From Alicyclobacillus fastidiosus (GTDB lineage Bacteria > Bacillota > Bacilli > Alicyclobacillales > Alicyclobacillaceae): a stretch of DNA of 64,000 nt. Below, in pieces: positions 53,285-62,865 of the stretch. The notes under the pieces are model-generated. The model worked only from the letters and a program-made list of their open reading frames with translations, was not told the origin of the DNA and ran no database searches. The stretch's first letter is position 1. Each line of letters starts with the position of its first letter. Where the stretch lies: the NCBI RefSeq assembly GCF_026651875.1, contig NZ_CP104067.1, positions 2,418,001 through 2,482,000 of the forward strand, written 5' to 3'. The position numbers and the translations under genes are program-made.

Positions 53285-54442
53285 ATGGTAGACAAGAGCC
53301 TACATGAAGAACTGCGTCGTAGTGTAAGGAGGATTTGCCAAAAGTATCCTGATTCATATTGGCGTACATTGGATGAGACAAATGAGTACCCTGAAAAATT
53401 TGTAGATGAATTAACCAAGAGTGGATATTTATCGGTGTTGATCCCTGAAGAATTTGGTGGTGCAGGTTTAGGGATAACAGAAGCTTCGATCATATTGGAG
53501 GAAATAAATCGTTCGGGTGCCAATGCAGGTGCTTGTCATGCGCAGATGTACACAATGGGGACTTTGTTGCGGCATGGTTCACAAGAGCAAAAAAATAAAT
53601 ATCTCCCGTCCATTGCTGACGGATCACTGAGGCTACAAGCGTTTGGAGTAACTGAACCTACTACTGGTACGGATACTACACAGTTAAAGACGACCGCAGT
53701 GAGAAAAGGTGATAAGTACGTTGTGAATGGACAGAAAGTGTTTATCTCACGTACTGAGCATTCTGATTTAATGATTCTTCTAGTTCGGACTACCCCTTTA
53801 TCAGAAGTGAAGAAACGCTCGGAAGGTCTCAGTGTGTTACTTGTGGATCTTAGAGAGGCAGTCGGGAACGGGCTGACTATTCGCCCCATTCGTACCATGA
53901 TGAACCATGCGACTACTGAGTTGTTCTTTGAGGATCTTGAAGTGCCTACGCAAAACCTGATCGGAGAAGAAGGAAAAGGCTTCAAATATATATTGGATGG
54001 GATGAACGCAGAACGAATACTAATTGCTTCAGAATGTATTGGTGACGGTAAGTGGTTTGTTGAACGTGCAACCAGCTATGCGAACGATCGTGTAGTATTC
54101 AATCGACCTATTGGTAAAAATCAAGGGGTTCAGTTCCCCATTTCGCGTGCGTACGTAAATATTGAAGCTGCAGATTTGATGAGATTCCGTGCAGCTGAAT
54201 TGTTCGATGCGGGAGAAAAGTGCGGTACTGAGGCAAATATGGCCAAACTGCTGGCTGCTGATGCTTCATGGGAAGCTGCAAATGTTTGTCTTCAAACTCA
54301 TGGCGGATTTGGTTTTGCTGAGGAGTATGATGTAGAGCGTAAGTTCCGGGAAACACGTCTCTACCAGGTGGCCCCGATTTCAACGAATCTAATTTTGTCT
54401 TATATCGGTGAGCATGTGTTAGGACTTCCTCGTTCCTACTAA
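53285..54442 (+). CDS. Acyl-CoA dehydrogenase family protein
   Basis: 385 residues from ATG 53285 (GTGGAGGTA upstream). FAD-dependent fold: FGVTEPTTGTDTTQLKTTAV, VNGQKVFISRTEHSDLMILL and the C-terminal QTHGGFGFAEEYDVERKFRE. At the position of the MCAD catalytic Glu the sequence reads YQVAPIST, so the base must lie elsewhere, as in some other subfamilies. It would oxidise a saturated acyl-CoA such as a methylsuccinyl- or methylglutaryl-CoA in this pathway; the electron carrier is not encoded here. Confidence 0.9.
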   Translation: MVDKSLHEELRRSVRRICQKYPDSYWRTLDETNEYPEKFVDELTKSGYLSVLIPEEFGGAGLGITEASIILEEINRSGANAGACHAQMYTMGTLLRHGSQEQKNKYLPSIADGSLRLQAFGVTEPTTGTDTTQLKTTAVRKGDKYVVNGQKVFISRTEHSDLMILLVRTTPLSEVKKRSEGLSVLLVDLREAVGNGLTIRPIRTMMNHATTELFFEDLEVPTQNLIGEEGKGFKYILDGMNAERILIASECIGDGKWFVERATSYANDRVVFNRPIGKNQGVQFPISRAYVNIEAADLMRFRAAELFDAGEKCGTEANMAKLLAADASWEAANVCLQTHGGFGFAEEYDVERKFRETRLYQVAPISTNLILSYIGEHVLGLPRSY

Positions 54443-54461
54443 TTTACTAAGGTGGGGTGTT

Positions 54462-55322
54462 ATGAAGTTTTCAGAAAAGGTTGAGGTCATTGAAGTCGGC
54501 CCACGTGACGGATTACAGAACGAACCACGTCCAATTTCAGTCGAGGAAAAGAAGCACTTAATTGATAGACTTGCACAAGTTGGTTTTAAGAGGATAGAGT
54601 CAACGGCATTTGTCCATCCGAAGTGGGTTCCTCAAATGGCTGATGCAGAGGCTATTGCAGCATATTGTAATGAATTGGGCTTAACTCATATCGCTCTTAC
54701 ACCGAATGAGCGAGCTATTGACCGTGCAATTTCTATCGGTGTTCCGCAAATCGCAGTATTTATCGGCGCGAGTACGCAATTCAATAAAAGGAATATAAAC
54801 AGAACCACAGATGAGTCTCTGGAAGAATGTAAGGTAGTCTTTGAAAAGGCAAAGAGAAATAACATTTTTGTTAGAGCTTATGTCTCTATGGCTTTCTCAT
54901 GTCCATTTCAAGGCCATGTTACTTTTGAAGAGGTGAATCATGTCTGTCAGGCATTTGTTAAACTTGGAGCGGATGAGATTGACATTGGCGATACGAATGG
55001 GAGGGCAAATCCCAAACTAGTGTATGAACGTTTTTCTCGCCTTAAGGACCTCTATCCCGAGGCTTCTTTCGTTGGTCACTTTCACGATACGTTTCATTTG
55101 GCCTTGGCTAATGTGGTTGCAGCAATCGAAGCCGGAGTGAACAAATTTGATTCTTCTGTTGGGGGACTTGGCGGATGTCCTTACTCACCAGGTGCCACCG
55201 GAAATGTTTCAACAGAGCGACTTGTATATATGTTGAATGAAATGGGTATTCAAACAGGACTCGATATAGATGTACTGAACGCTATTGGAACTGAAGCTAG
55301 AGCTCTCTCAAGTACACTGTAA
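54462..55322 (+). CDS. Hydroxymethylglutaryl-CoA lyase-type enzyme
   Basis: 286 residues from ATG 54462. DRE-TIM metallolyase fold: EVGPRDGLQNEP (metal and substrate), GVPQIAVFIGAS, FVGHFHDTFHLALAN and the catalytic-Cys loop GLGGCPYSPGATGNVSTER. HMG-CoA lyase cleaves HMG-CoA to acetyl-CoA and acetoacetate. Close relatives cleave citramalyl- or hydroxymethylsuccinyl-type esters. With the hydratase and dehydrogenase before it, it completes a branched-dicarboxylate route. Confidence 0.9.
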   Translation: MKFSEKVEVIEVGPRDGLQNEPRPISVEEKKHLIDRLAQVGFKRIESTAFVHPKWVPQMADAEAIAAYCNELGLTHIALTPNERAIDRAISIGVPQIAVFIGASTQFNKRNINRTTDESLEECKVVFEKAKRNNIFVRAYVSMAFSCPFQGHVTFEEVNHVCQAFVKLGADEIDIGDTNGRANPKLVYERFSRLKDLYPEASFVGHFHDTFHLALANVVAAIEAGVNKFDSSVGGLGGCPYSPGATGNVSTERLVYMLNEMGIQTGLDIDVLNAIGTEARALSSTL

Positions 55323-55371
55323 TTTTAGGCAGAAGATTAATAATCAATTTTACGGTTAACGGGGGGTTAAA

Positions 55372-56544
55372 ATGGTTTCTCCATTAGACGGAATCCCAGT
55401 GCTTTCTGACATCACTGTAGTTGCCTTAGAGCAGGCAGTGGCCGCTCCATTTGCGTCCCGTCAATTGGCTGACTTAGGGGCACGGGTAATCAAAGTGGAA
55501 CGTCCAGGTACGGGCGATTTTGCGCGACAATATGACCGTACCGTGCATGGCCAGTCGAGTCACTTTGTATGGCTGAATCGCTCTAAAGAATCTATCGCGT
55601 TAGATTTAAAATCCGATGATGGGAAAACTGTGTTGCGAAAGTTGTTATCTACTGCTGATGTATTTTTACACAACCTTGCACCAGGGGCTGTCGAGCGACT
55701 GGGGTTCGACTTTGAGACGCTGCACACCAGCTTTCCTCAACTTATTGTCTGTGAAATATCTGGATACGGCAAGGGAGGGCCCTATTCAGACAGGAAAGCA
55801 TACGACCTGTTAATTCAATGTGAGGCTGGTGTTGTATCAATCACCGGAACACCTGAAACGCCTGCAAAGGTGGGCATTTCTATCGCAGATATTGCGTCAG
55901 GAATGTATGCTTATACCAACATATTGACAGCACTAATTCAACGACAAAAAACTGGTCTTGGAAAGTATATAGAGATTTCCATGCTTGAAGCACTTGGGGA
56001 ATGGATGGGGTATCCCATGTATTTTTCAGCCTATGGAGGAGCTGACCCTGCAAGAACAGGCTCTTCTCATGCTACAATTTTTCCTTATGGTGCTTTTGCC
56101 ACTGGTGATGGGAAATCAGTGTTTTTTGGTATACAAAATGATCGAGAATGGGAGAAATTTTGCACGATTGTCTTAAAGAAACCTGAAATGGCACTTGATG
56201 AACGTTATCATGGAAATGCAAGTCGCTATAATAATGCTGAAGAGATAAGAAAGATAATCCTAGACACATTTTCTCATACTACAGCAGTTGAGGTTGAGCA
56301 ACGGCTGGAAGACGCTAAGATTGCTAATGCCAGATTAAATACTTTGACTGAATTCTTTACGCATCCTCAACTTCAGGCTCGAGACCGCTGGATAGACGTA
56401 GAGACTCCACAAGGAACCGTTAAGGCATTGTTACCACCGGGAGTTACCGAAAGCTCAACTGTTAAAATGGGACCTATTCCTAAAGTTGGTGAACATACTG
56501 AGAATATCCTGAGAGAAATTGGGATTTCGGCGATGACTGACTAA
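55372..56544 (+). CDS. Class III CoA transferase (CaiB/BaiF family)
   Basis: 390 residues from ATG 55372. AAPFASRQLADLGARVIKVE opens the family fold. LNRSKESIALDLKSDDGKTV, FLHNLAPGAVERLGF and the catalytic Asp segment VGISIADIASGMYA, then QTGLGKYIEISMLEA-like sequence, complete it. It moves CoA between acids through an enzyme-anhydride step. Likely activates the imported dicarboxylate with succinyl- or acetyl-CoA as donor. Substrate is inferred from context. Confidence 0.92.
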   Translation: MVSPLDGIPVLSDITVVALEQAVAAPFASRQLADLGARVIKVERPGTGDFARQYDRTVHGQSSHFVWLNRSKESIALDLKSDDGKTVLRKLLSTADVFLHNLAPGAVERLGFDFETLHTSFPQLIVCEISGYGKGGPYSDRKAYDLLIQCEAGVVSITGTPETPAKVGISIADIASGMYAYTNILTALIQRQKTGLGKYIEISMLEALGEWMGYPMYFSAYGGADPARTGSSHATIFPYGAFATGDGKSVFFGIQNDREWEKFCTIVLKKPEMALDERYHGNASRYNNAEEIRKIILDTFSHTTAVEVEQRLEDAKIANARLNTLTEFFTHPQLQARDRWIDVETPQGTVKALLPPGVTESSTVKMGPIPKVGEHTENILREIGISAMTD

Positions 56545-56622
56545 GGTGGTATTGAAACCTGCAGGTGGTGTTGGCAGGGGTTGTTTTGTTAGGGAATGTT
56601 TCATTGAAAAGGTGTGTACCAA

Positions 56623-57105
56623 ATGGCTGAAGATGCTGTACGTGATATAGTTGATACATTGTCTACTTTTTCTGAAGAGCAGTTGAGAGAGGTTCAGCGT
56701 ATCGTTCAAGTTCTTTCTTCCGGAGAATGTGTGAATCGACTCCACTATTTTGCACGCTTTTTGGGGATACATTGGAATGAGGGTGGACAGTGTACAATGA
56801 CACTAGGTACGTATAATGAGAATACTTACAAAGTTGCACAAGGTGGAGCACTTTATACATTTGCCGATGTTGCCATTGGGTTTGAGATTCTTAAGAAATT
56901 ACGTGACCAAGAAAAGGTCTTCACAGTCGAAATGAAAATGAACTTTCTAAAACAAGGAACCGGTAAGAGTTTAAGTGCCTCTGTTGATTTTCTACATTGG
57001 GGTAGGACAACAGTGGTGGCTCAGTGCTCAATTATAGATACCCAATTAAAGACCGTGGCACATGCTGTGGGTACATTCATTGTTGTCAGAGAACGAGAAA
57101 CCTGA
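56623..57105 (+). CDS. PaaI-type hotdog thioesterase
   Basis: 160 residues from ATG 56623. Hotdog fold with QGGALYTFADVAIGFEILKK as the long central helix and FTVEMKMNFLKQGTGKSLSA. It hydrolyses acyl-CoA, perhaps releasing CoA from dead-end intermediates of the pathway. An N-terminal ~35-residue helix is extra to the core. Followed by operator 3 before the next gene. Confidence 0.82.
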   Translation: MAEDAVRDIVDTLSTFSEEQLREVQRIVQVLSSGECVNRLHYFARFLGIHWNEGGQCTMTLGTYNENTYKVAQGGALYTFADVAIGFEILKKLRDQEKVFTVEMKMNFLKQGTGKSLSASVDFLHWGRTTVVAQCSIIDTQLKTVAHAVGTFIVVRERET

Positions 57106-57138
57106 ATGAAATTCTATTCAATGTTTTTCCTTATGTCG

Positions 57139-57151
57139 GGATACAGTATCC
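57139..57151. promoter_or_regulatory. GntR-type operator 3
   Basis: Palindrome GGATACAGTATCC, identical to operator 2, 62 bp before the CitE-type lyase start. Suggests a second promoter inside the cluster under the same regulator. Confidence 0.72.
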
Positions 57152-57213
57152 TTTATGCTTTATATTCATATCATCAAATAGTGATGAATTGTATGAGAGG
57201 GTAGAGAATCACG

Positions 57214-58059
57214 TTGAAACAAATTCGTACATGGCTATTTGTACCTGGGAATAATCTTCAGATGATTCAGAAGTCAAGAACCTCGAGATCCGACGCGTTA
57301 ATTTTTGACTTGGAAGATGCTGTTTCAAGTGATAATAAAATTCAAGCACGTCAAAATATAATACAGGTACTAAAGCAACCTTGGTCCCAGACGATATATG
57401 TAAGGGTAACAGGGTTCAACACGCCAACGCTCTTAGATGAGGTTATCGAATTGTGTGGAGAACATTTAAGTGGTTTTGTGTTGCCAAAGGTTGAATCAGC
57501 AAACCAATTACAATGCTTTTCCTATCTATTGGACCTTATAGAAAAACAGAGAGGCCTTGAAATCGGGCGGGTCTCAATTCTGCCCATTATCGAAACAGCT
57601 GCCGGATTAAAGAATGTGCATGAGATTGCTAGTTCTGTAAAAAGAGTTAGTCGTTTAGCGTTTGGTTCAGTTGATTTCTCCCGGGACATAGGGGTTAAAA
57701 ATTTAAATTCTGAGTTACATGATTATGTGAGAAGCACTTTAGTCATCGCATCACGGGTTGCAGGAATTCAGGCCCCAGTTGATGCCGTTTATCTCAATTT
57801 TAGAGATTCGGAGAGTCTCCGTACTGTAGCAAAACAAGCGAGCGAAATGGGTTTTTCAGGAAAATTTGCAATACACCCAAGCCAAATAGATGTGATAAAT
57901 GCAATATTCTCAATTTCTGAATCCGAAATTCTTGAAGCAAAGGAGATTGTTGATGCGTATGAAAATGCGGTTTTAAGAGGTCAAGGAGTCGTTCAGGTGA
58001 ATGGACAAATGGTAGACTTTCCTATATATGACCAGGCTAAACGGTTATTAGATGAATAA
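57214..58059 (+). CDS. CitE-type acyl-CoA lyase (citramalyl-/malyl-CoA lyase family)
   Basis: 281 residues from TTG 57214. HpcH/HpaI aldolase fold: WLFVPGNNLQM, DALIFDLEDAV, VLPKVESANQL, LPIIETAAGL with the metal-binding Glu, FGSVDFSRDIG (Asp) and GKFAIHPSQIDVINAIFS. Family members cleave citramalyl-CoA to acetyl-CoA and pyruvate, or malyl-CoA to acetyl-CoA and glyoxylate. With the hydro-lyase and CoA transferase beside it, (S)-citramalyl-CoA is the most likely substrate. Confidence 0.88.
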   Translation: MKQIRTWLFVPGNNLQMIQKSRTSRSDALIFDLEDAVSSDNKIQARQNIIQVLKQPWSQTIYVRVTGFNTPTLLDEVIELCGEHLSGFVLPKVESANQLQCFSYLLDLIEKQRGLEIGRVSILPIIETAAGLKNVHEIASSVKRVSRLAFGSVDFSRDIGVKNLNSELHDYVRSTLVIASRVAGIQAPVDAVYLNFRDSESLRTVAKQASEMGFSGKFAIHPSQIDVINAIFSISESEILEAKEIVDAYENAVLRGQGVVQVNGQMVDFPIYDQAKRLLDE

Positions 58060-58079
58060 CAACGTCTTGGAGGGCTTGT

Positions 58080-58916
58080 ATGAAAGCGATTTCTGTTCAG
58101 GAAATTGAAAGTACTGTAGCCGAATTGTGTAGAAAGGCAAACTTACGTTTACCGCCAGATGTTATTGAGCGCATTCAAAAGGCCGGAGAAGAAGAGTTGT
58201 CCCCAGTTGGTCGTGAAGTGTTAGACCAGATTCTTCAAAATGCACAGCGAGCAGAACAAACGGGTGTAAGCCTATGCCAAGACGGCGGCGTTACAATTGT
58301 GTTTGCGGAGATTGGTCAAGATGTTCACATTGTTGGAGGCATGTTCGAAGATGCAGTAAATGCAGGAATTCAGCAAGGGTACCAATCAGCGCATCTACGC
58401 GGGTCAATATTGGATAGCCCGTTTCACGGCAAGAATACAGGGTTTAATGCACCAGGTGTAATTCATACAAAGATGGTACTTGGTGACCAACTACGACTAC
58501 GTGTTATGCCAAAAGGGGGGGGAGCAGACAACATGAGCCAATTAAAAATGCTAGTCCCCGCTGAAGGAATCGATGGTGTGCGAAAATTTGTGTTAGACGT
58601 TGTGGAGCAGGCTGGTCCGAACGCATGCCCACCACTCATCGTTGGAGTAGGTATTGGGGGGACTTTCGATTCTGTCGGTCAACTCGCGAAACATGCACTA
58701 CTGAGGGAGGTTGGAACATCAAACCCGGATGTAGCAAAATTTGAAAGAGAACTATTGGAGGAAATTAACAACCTTGGCATCGGTCCAATGGGGCTTGGTG
58801 GGACTATAACTGCGTTAGCCGTACATGTGGAGACTCATCCACTTCATATGGCATCGTTACCCGTAGCTGTTAATTTACAATGTCATTCAGCAAGGGTTCA
58901 AACGGCAGTTTTGTGA
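58080..58916 (+). CDS. Class I hydro-lyase alpha subunit (fumarase/tartrate dehydratase/mesaconase type)
   Basis: 278 residues from ATG 58080. N-terminal domain of the iron-sulfur fumarase class: CQDGGVTIVFAEIGQDVHIV, RGSILDSPFHGKNTGFNAPG, then AGPNACPPLIVGVGIGGTFD and NLQCHSARV, giving three Cys for a 4Fe-4S cluster. The beta subunit follows. Such pairs dehydrate or hydrate fumarate, tartrate or mesaconate. The CitE-type lyase upstream favours mesaconate/citramalate. Confidence 0.9.
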   Translation: MKAISVQEIESTVAELCRKANLRLPPDVIERIQKAGEEELSPVGREVLDQILQNAQRAEQTGVSLCQDGGVTIVFAEIGQDVHIVGGMFEDAVNAGIQQGYQSAHLRGSILDSPFHGKNTGFNAPGVIHTKMVLGDQLRLRVMPKGGGADNMSQLKMLVPAEGIDGVRKFVLDVVEQAGPNACPPLIVGVGIGGTFDSVGQLAKHALLREVGTSNPDVAKFERELLEEINNLGIGPMGLGGTITALAVHVETHPLHMASLPVAVNLQCHSARVQTAVL

Positions 58917-58925
58917 GGTGAGACC

Positions 58926-59483
58926 ATGAATACGTGGAGTTTAACATTCCCTATTGATAAAACGGAATTGGCGGAGTTACGGGCAGGAGATAGGGTATTT
59001 CTAACCGGTTCTTTCATCACAGCACGTGATGAAGCGCACAAACGCTTGAACGAACTAACTACACAGAATATACCATGGCCAATTGATGTTCAAGGAGAGT
59101 TAATTTATTACGTGGGTCCGTCACCTGGTTTTGCTGATTTTGTGGTCGGTGCTGCTGGACCTACAACGAGCTCTAGAATGGATTCTTTTACGCCCTTAAT
59201 GCTAGAGCGTGGAGCAGTTGCCACGATGGGGAAAGGATACCGTGGAGATACGGTTAAAGAAGCCATGTTGACCCACAAGGCTGTCTATTTTGTGGCAACA
59301 GGCGGGGCAGGTGCGCTTTTAGGGAGTCGAATTAAACGACGAGAGATCATTGCTTATGAAGATTTGGGTCCGGAAGCGATTGCTCGTGTCTGGGTTGAGG
59401 ATTTCCCCGCCCTTGTTGCATTCGATACACATGGAAACGATATATATCAACAGCAAAGTGAATGGAGAAACGTCCACAGGTAG
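58926..59483 (+). CDS. Class I hydro-lyase beta subunit
   Basis: 185 residues from ATG 58926, 9 bp after the alpha subunit. GDRVFLTGSFITARDEAHKR, YYVGPSPGFADFVVGAAGPT, SSRMDSFTPLMLERGAVATM and KGYRGDTVKEAM are the signature blocks of the FumA C-terminal/TtdB domain. Together with the alpha subunit it forms the active enzyme. Ends before the MFS gene. Confidence 0.92.
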   Translation: MNTWSLTFPIDKTELAELRAGDRVFLTGSFITARDEAHKRLNELTTQNIPWPIDVQGELIYYVGPSPGFADFVVGAAGPTTSSRMDSFTPLMLERGAVATMGKGYRGDTVKEAMLTHKAVYFVATGGAGALLGSRIKRREIIAYEDLGPEAIARVWVEDFPALVAFDTHGNDIYQQQSEWRNVHR

Positions 59484-59613
59484 TGAGACGATAAAAAATT
59501 TGAAGTATGAATTAGCAATATTATGAAAGGTCGTGGTTCCTAAAGGACATTCAAGAGAGGTATAGCGTGGAAAACTACTCGATTGAATTCATAATTTGAA
59601 AGGGGAAAGAGGC

Positions 59614-61005
59614 ATGAAAAAAAGTCATACAGCCGCCTCACGTGATGCCGAATTGCTAGCAAGGCTTGATCGGTTACCAGTATGGCCATATGCCAAAACC
59701 GTCTTGTGGATTGTCGGTGTGGGTTATCTAATAGCGTTTTTTGACATAACAAATGTGGCGTTTGGCCTGCCTGTCTTTAGTAAGTTAATGCATCTTACCG
59801 CTAGTCAAGCTTCTATCCCAATCACTGCAAGTCTCCTCGGGTACATTGTCGGGGCGTGGATTAATAGTAACTTAGCTGACGTTATCGGGCGTAAACAGGC
59901 CATTTTATCGGCTACACTATTGTTTACCATTGGTTGTATTGCAACAACCTTCAGTTTCAGTCTTTGGTGGATGATTATTTGGCGGTTCATTACAGGTATG
60001 GGAATAGGTGCAGAAATAGCTGCTATTTCTGCATATATCGGAGAACTAGCACCGGCTTCCTTACGTGGTCGTTACACCGCTATGGCCAATATTTTCTCCA
60101 TGGTTGGGCAAGGCTTAGTACCAATTATTGCTTTAATCTTAGTTCCTAATTTCAACTGGGGTTGGCGTGGAATGTTTCTTCTTGGTGCACTTGGTGTGAT
60201 TACACTGTTCTTTTTCGCTAAAATCCCAGAATCACCAAGATGGTTATTGACAAAAGACCGATATGAAGATGCAAAAAATATTATTGATGACGCAGAATCC
60301 TATGTTTCTAAGAAATTAAAGGGAAGCCTTCCTCCGCTTGTCACAACAGCAGATGAAGTTCAAGGTAAAGGATTCCCCACGGCTGAATTATTGCGGTCCC
60401 CTTATATTGGCAGAGTTATTTTACTGTTAGTAATGTGGTTCGTTTGGTATCTTGGCTGTTATACCTGGCTTGGTATGGCACCGACATTCTTTGTCGATAA
60501 AGGGTACACACTAACAGGTAGTATAGGATTCATGCTAGCCGCTTCTATAGGTTACCCAGTAGGGTCTATCCTTTCAACATGGCTCGGTGACCGTTTTGAA
60601 CGCAAGTACACTATATTAGTAGGTATGGTGGTGTGGACTGTTGGATTTCTTGCTATTGCTTTTTTCAGTTCACCTTCCTTAATTTATACTGCGGTATTTG
60701 TGCTATCTGGATCACTCGGATTCTTTCTGCCACTTATGTATGCGCTTACTTCGGAGAGTTTTCCAACAAGGGCACGTGCAACGGGTGTCAGTTTGACAGA
60801 TGGTATCGGTCATCTTGGTGGCGCTGTTGGACCAATTTTGGCGACCTCAATTTATGCGTGGGGTGGAGCCCACGGCTTCACTTCGGCATTTGTTTATATG
60901 GGTATCACCGGTTTTATAACGATTGTAATACTACCATTTACTATTTCAGCCACAAGAAAGCCATTGGAAGTAGTAACAAGCGAAGAAATAGGAACTTCCG
61001 TGTGA
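59614..61005 (+). CDS. MFS transporter, organic acid/sugar-type
   Basis: 463 residues from ATG 59614 with AAAGGGGAAAGAGG upstream. Twelve helices; the loop motif NLADVIGRKQAI (motif A) and its second-half counterpart WLGDRFERKYTI, plus PESPRWLLTKDRYEDAKNII, belong to the sugar/AAHS-type MFS group. Probably imports the dicarboxylic acid used by the operon by proton symport. The terminator that follows ends the unit. Confidence 0.9.
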   Translation: MKKSHTAASRDAELLARLDRLPVWPYAKTVLWIVGVGYLIAFFDITNVAFGLPVFSKLMHLTASQASIPITASLLGYIVGAWINSNLADVIGRKQAILSATLLFTIGCIATTFSFSLWWMIIWRFITGMGIGAEIAAISAYIGELAPASLRGRYTAMANIFSMVGQGLVPIIALILVPNFNWGWRGMFLLGALGVITLFFFAKIPESPRWLLTKDRYEDAKNIIDDAESYVSKKLKGSLPPLVTTADEVQGKGFPTAELLRSPYIGRVILLLVMWFVWYLGCYTWLGMAPTFFVDKGYTLTGSIGFMLAASIGYPVGSILSTWLGDRFERKYTILVGMVVWTVGFLAIAFFSSPSLIYTAVFVLSGSLGFFLPLMYALTSESFPTRARATGVSLTDGIGHLGGAVGPILATSIYAWGGAHGFTSAFVYMGITGFITIVILPFTISATRKPLEVVTSEEIGTSV

Positions 61006-61045
61006 ATTTTTAAATGCAGCAACTTACATTAAGATAGTTTTGCTT

Positions 61046-61088
61046 ATGAGGAATGAGACGGTGCAAATTGTCTCATTCCTCATTTTTA
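61046..61088 (+). terminator. Terminator of the catabolic operon
   Basis: ATGAGGAATGAGAC pairs with GTCTCATTCCTCAT (14-bp perfect stem, loop about 10) and TTTT follows. Confidence 0.88.
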
Positions 61089-61920
61089 GTAAGCTTAGAA
61101 ACCAAACAAGCCGGAGGGTAGAAGTGTACAACCAGAGGAGGAGTCGATAGTCTTTGTGCCAGTGGCACTTGTCCTACGGATTTGTGGGGGCATTAGGGTA
61201 TCAAGAGCACAGGAGGTACGCGTGATTAGAACTGTATACAGGCAATGAGATATAAAAAGATGGAGTTGTACGTTATCGAGCCGAGTTAGACTTGACTAAG
61301 GGCATATGTATGAAGTTACAGTAAGTGGATGACGTTCACGAGAAATAGCAATGGTTAAGTTTTCTTACGACCAGGAGGTTGGGAAGATGCTGAACCGGTG
61401 AGTCTCTAGGTTTACCAATTGCGAAACTCTGTTTGTATTGTATGACCAAGCAGAATCCAAGGAGGCGTTTCTACGAATGAATAAGGTATGTGTCTGTTTC
61501 ATCGAAAACACAGGGGAGTCAGAGGCGAACATTGTCGGAATTGACCACGAAAAATTCTATAGCCAAAAGGTACGGGGCATGCATCTATCACTAACCCTCC
61601 GTCTGAAGATACGGTTCGTAAAACCGTTGAGAATGGTTTGTTTGTCAAAATGTTAAGGTGACTGACTTCATATTGGTGCTGTTGGAAACGAATTTAAATT
61701 TTGTCCTTCTGTAGAATCAAACGTAAAAGGATAGCGTGCTACTCATTTCCCAAGTCGAATATATTCCTTATTAAGAGTGTTGAGAGGGGGATAATGAAAG
61801 GATTGTAAACATAGCTGCTGATATGTAAACGTTGTCAAAAACTAATTTGTCTAGTTAGAAAGCAGCGAACCAGATGAAGGAGACCCACACTACACCCATC
61901 TACTAATTGTCGGGAGGAAG
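61089..61920. other. Non-coding or degenerate stretch
   Basis: About 830 bp with no intact gene. A 72-codon ORF at 61438-61656 (fragment VCVCFIENTGESEANIVGID) has no clear ribosome site and no recognised family. Scattered AGGAGG sites (61136, 61372) without matching ORFs suggest a decayed gene. Possible promoter for the MBL gene in the last 150 bp. Confidence 0.45.
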
Positions 61921-61924
61921 AGTA

Positions 61925-62758
61925 ATGAGCAAACCCAAGCTATATGTGTTGGATACAGGGACGATGAAAATGGATAAAAACTTTATGATCGCAATGCACA
62001 ATCCGGCAAGCATTGACAATCCCAATCCGCCTTCAGAGTTCATTGAATTTCCAGTATATGCAGTGTTGATTGACCATCCTGAGGGTAAAATCCTCTTTGA
62101 TACTGGCTGTAATCCGGAGGGGATGGGAAAGAACGGCCGCTGGCCGGAAGGATTACAAAAACTTTTTCCTTCTTTTCAAGATGAGTCCTGTTACTTGATT
62201 AATCGTCTAGAACAACTGAACACACGACCTGAAGACATCAAATATGTCGTTGCTTCTCACTTACATCTTGATCATGCAGGATGCCTCGAATTGTTTACAA
62301 ATGCAACCATAATTGTGCACGACACTGAACTTTCAAACACAATGAAACAGTATGCCTTGACAAAAGATATGGGCGCGTATGTTTGGGCCGATGTAAATGC
62401 TTGGATAAAGAACGATTTAAGATGGAAAATCGTCAAGCCTCATGAAGATGAGTTAAAGCTTGCAGAAGGGATTAAAATACTTAACTTCGGTCCCGGACAT
62501 GCGTGGGGATTGCTGGGATTACATGTTGAGTTGCCTGGTGAAGGTGGCATCATTTTAGCTTCAGATGCAGTTTACTCGAGTGAAAATTATGGCCCTCCCG
62601 TTAAATTGCCAGGAATTATCTACGACTCACTTGGCTATTTGAATGCAGTGGAGAAAATTAAAAAATACTCTGAAAGAACAAATTCACAAGTTTGGTTTGG
62701 ACACGATTCCGAGCAATTCAGGAAGTTCATCAAATCAACAGAAGGTTTTTATGAGTAA
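61925..62758 (+). CDS. MBL-fold hydrolase, N-acyl homoserine lactonase-like
   Basis: 277 residues from ATG 61925 (GGGAGGAAG upstream). Metallo-beta-lactamase motifs: LFDTGCNPEGMG, VVASHLHLDHAGCLELF (HxHxDH), FGPGHAWGLLGLHV, ILASDAVYSSENYG and VWFGHDSEQF. Closest in layout to quorum-quenching lactonases (AiiA-like), but enzymes of this group also open other lactones. Next to catabolic genes it may open a lactone intermediate. Start of a separate unit with the aldehyde dehydrogenase. Confidence 0.85.
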   Translation: MSKPKLYVLDTGTMKMDKNFMIAMHNPASIDNPNPPSEFIEFPVYAVLIDHPEGKILFDTGCNPEGMGKNGRWPEGLQKLFPSFQDESCYLINRLEQLNTRPEDIKYVVASHLHLDHAGCLELFTNATIIVHDTELSNTMKQYALTKDMGAYVWADVNAWIKNDLRWKIVKPHEDELKLAEGIKILNFGPGHAWGLLGLHVELPGEGGIILASDAVYSSENYGPPVKLPGIIYDSLGYLNAVEKIKKYSERTNSQVWFGHDSEQFRKFIKSTEGFYE

Positions 62759-62865
62759 TGCAAAGTCACATCAGATTAGTCCGTATAAGAGGGAGCAAAA
62801 ACATCATGGGACTAAATTTTTCTATAGATTGATTCTTACCATGTAAAAAACGGGGGCACGCTGAC

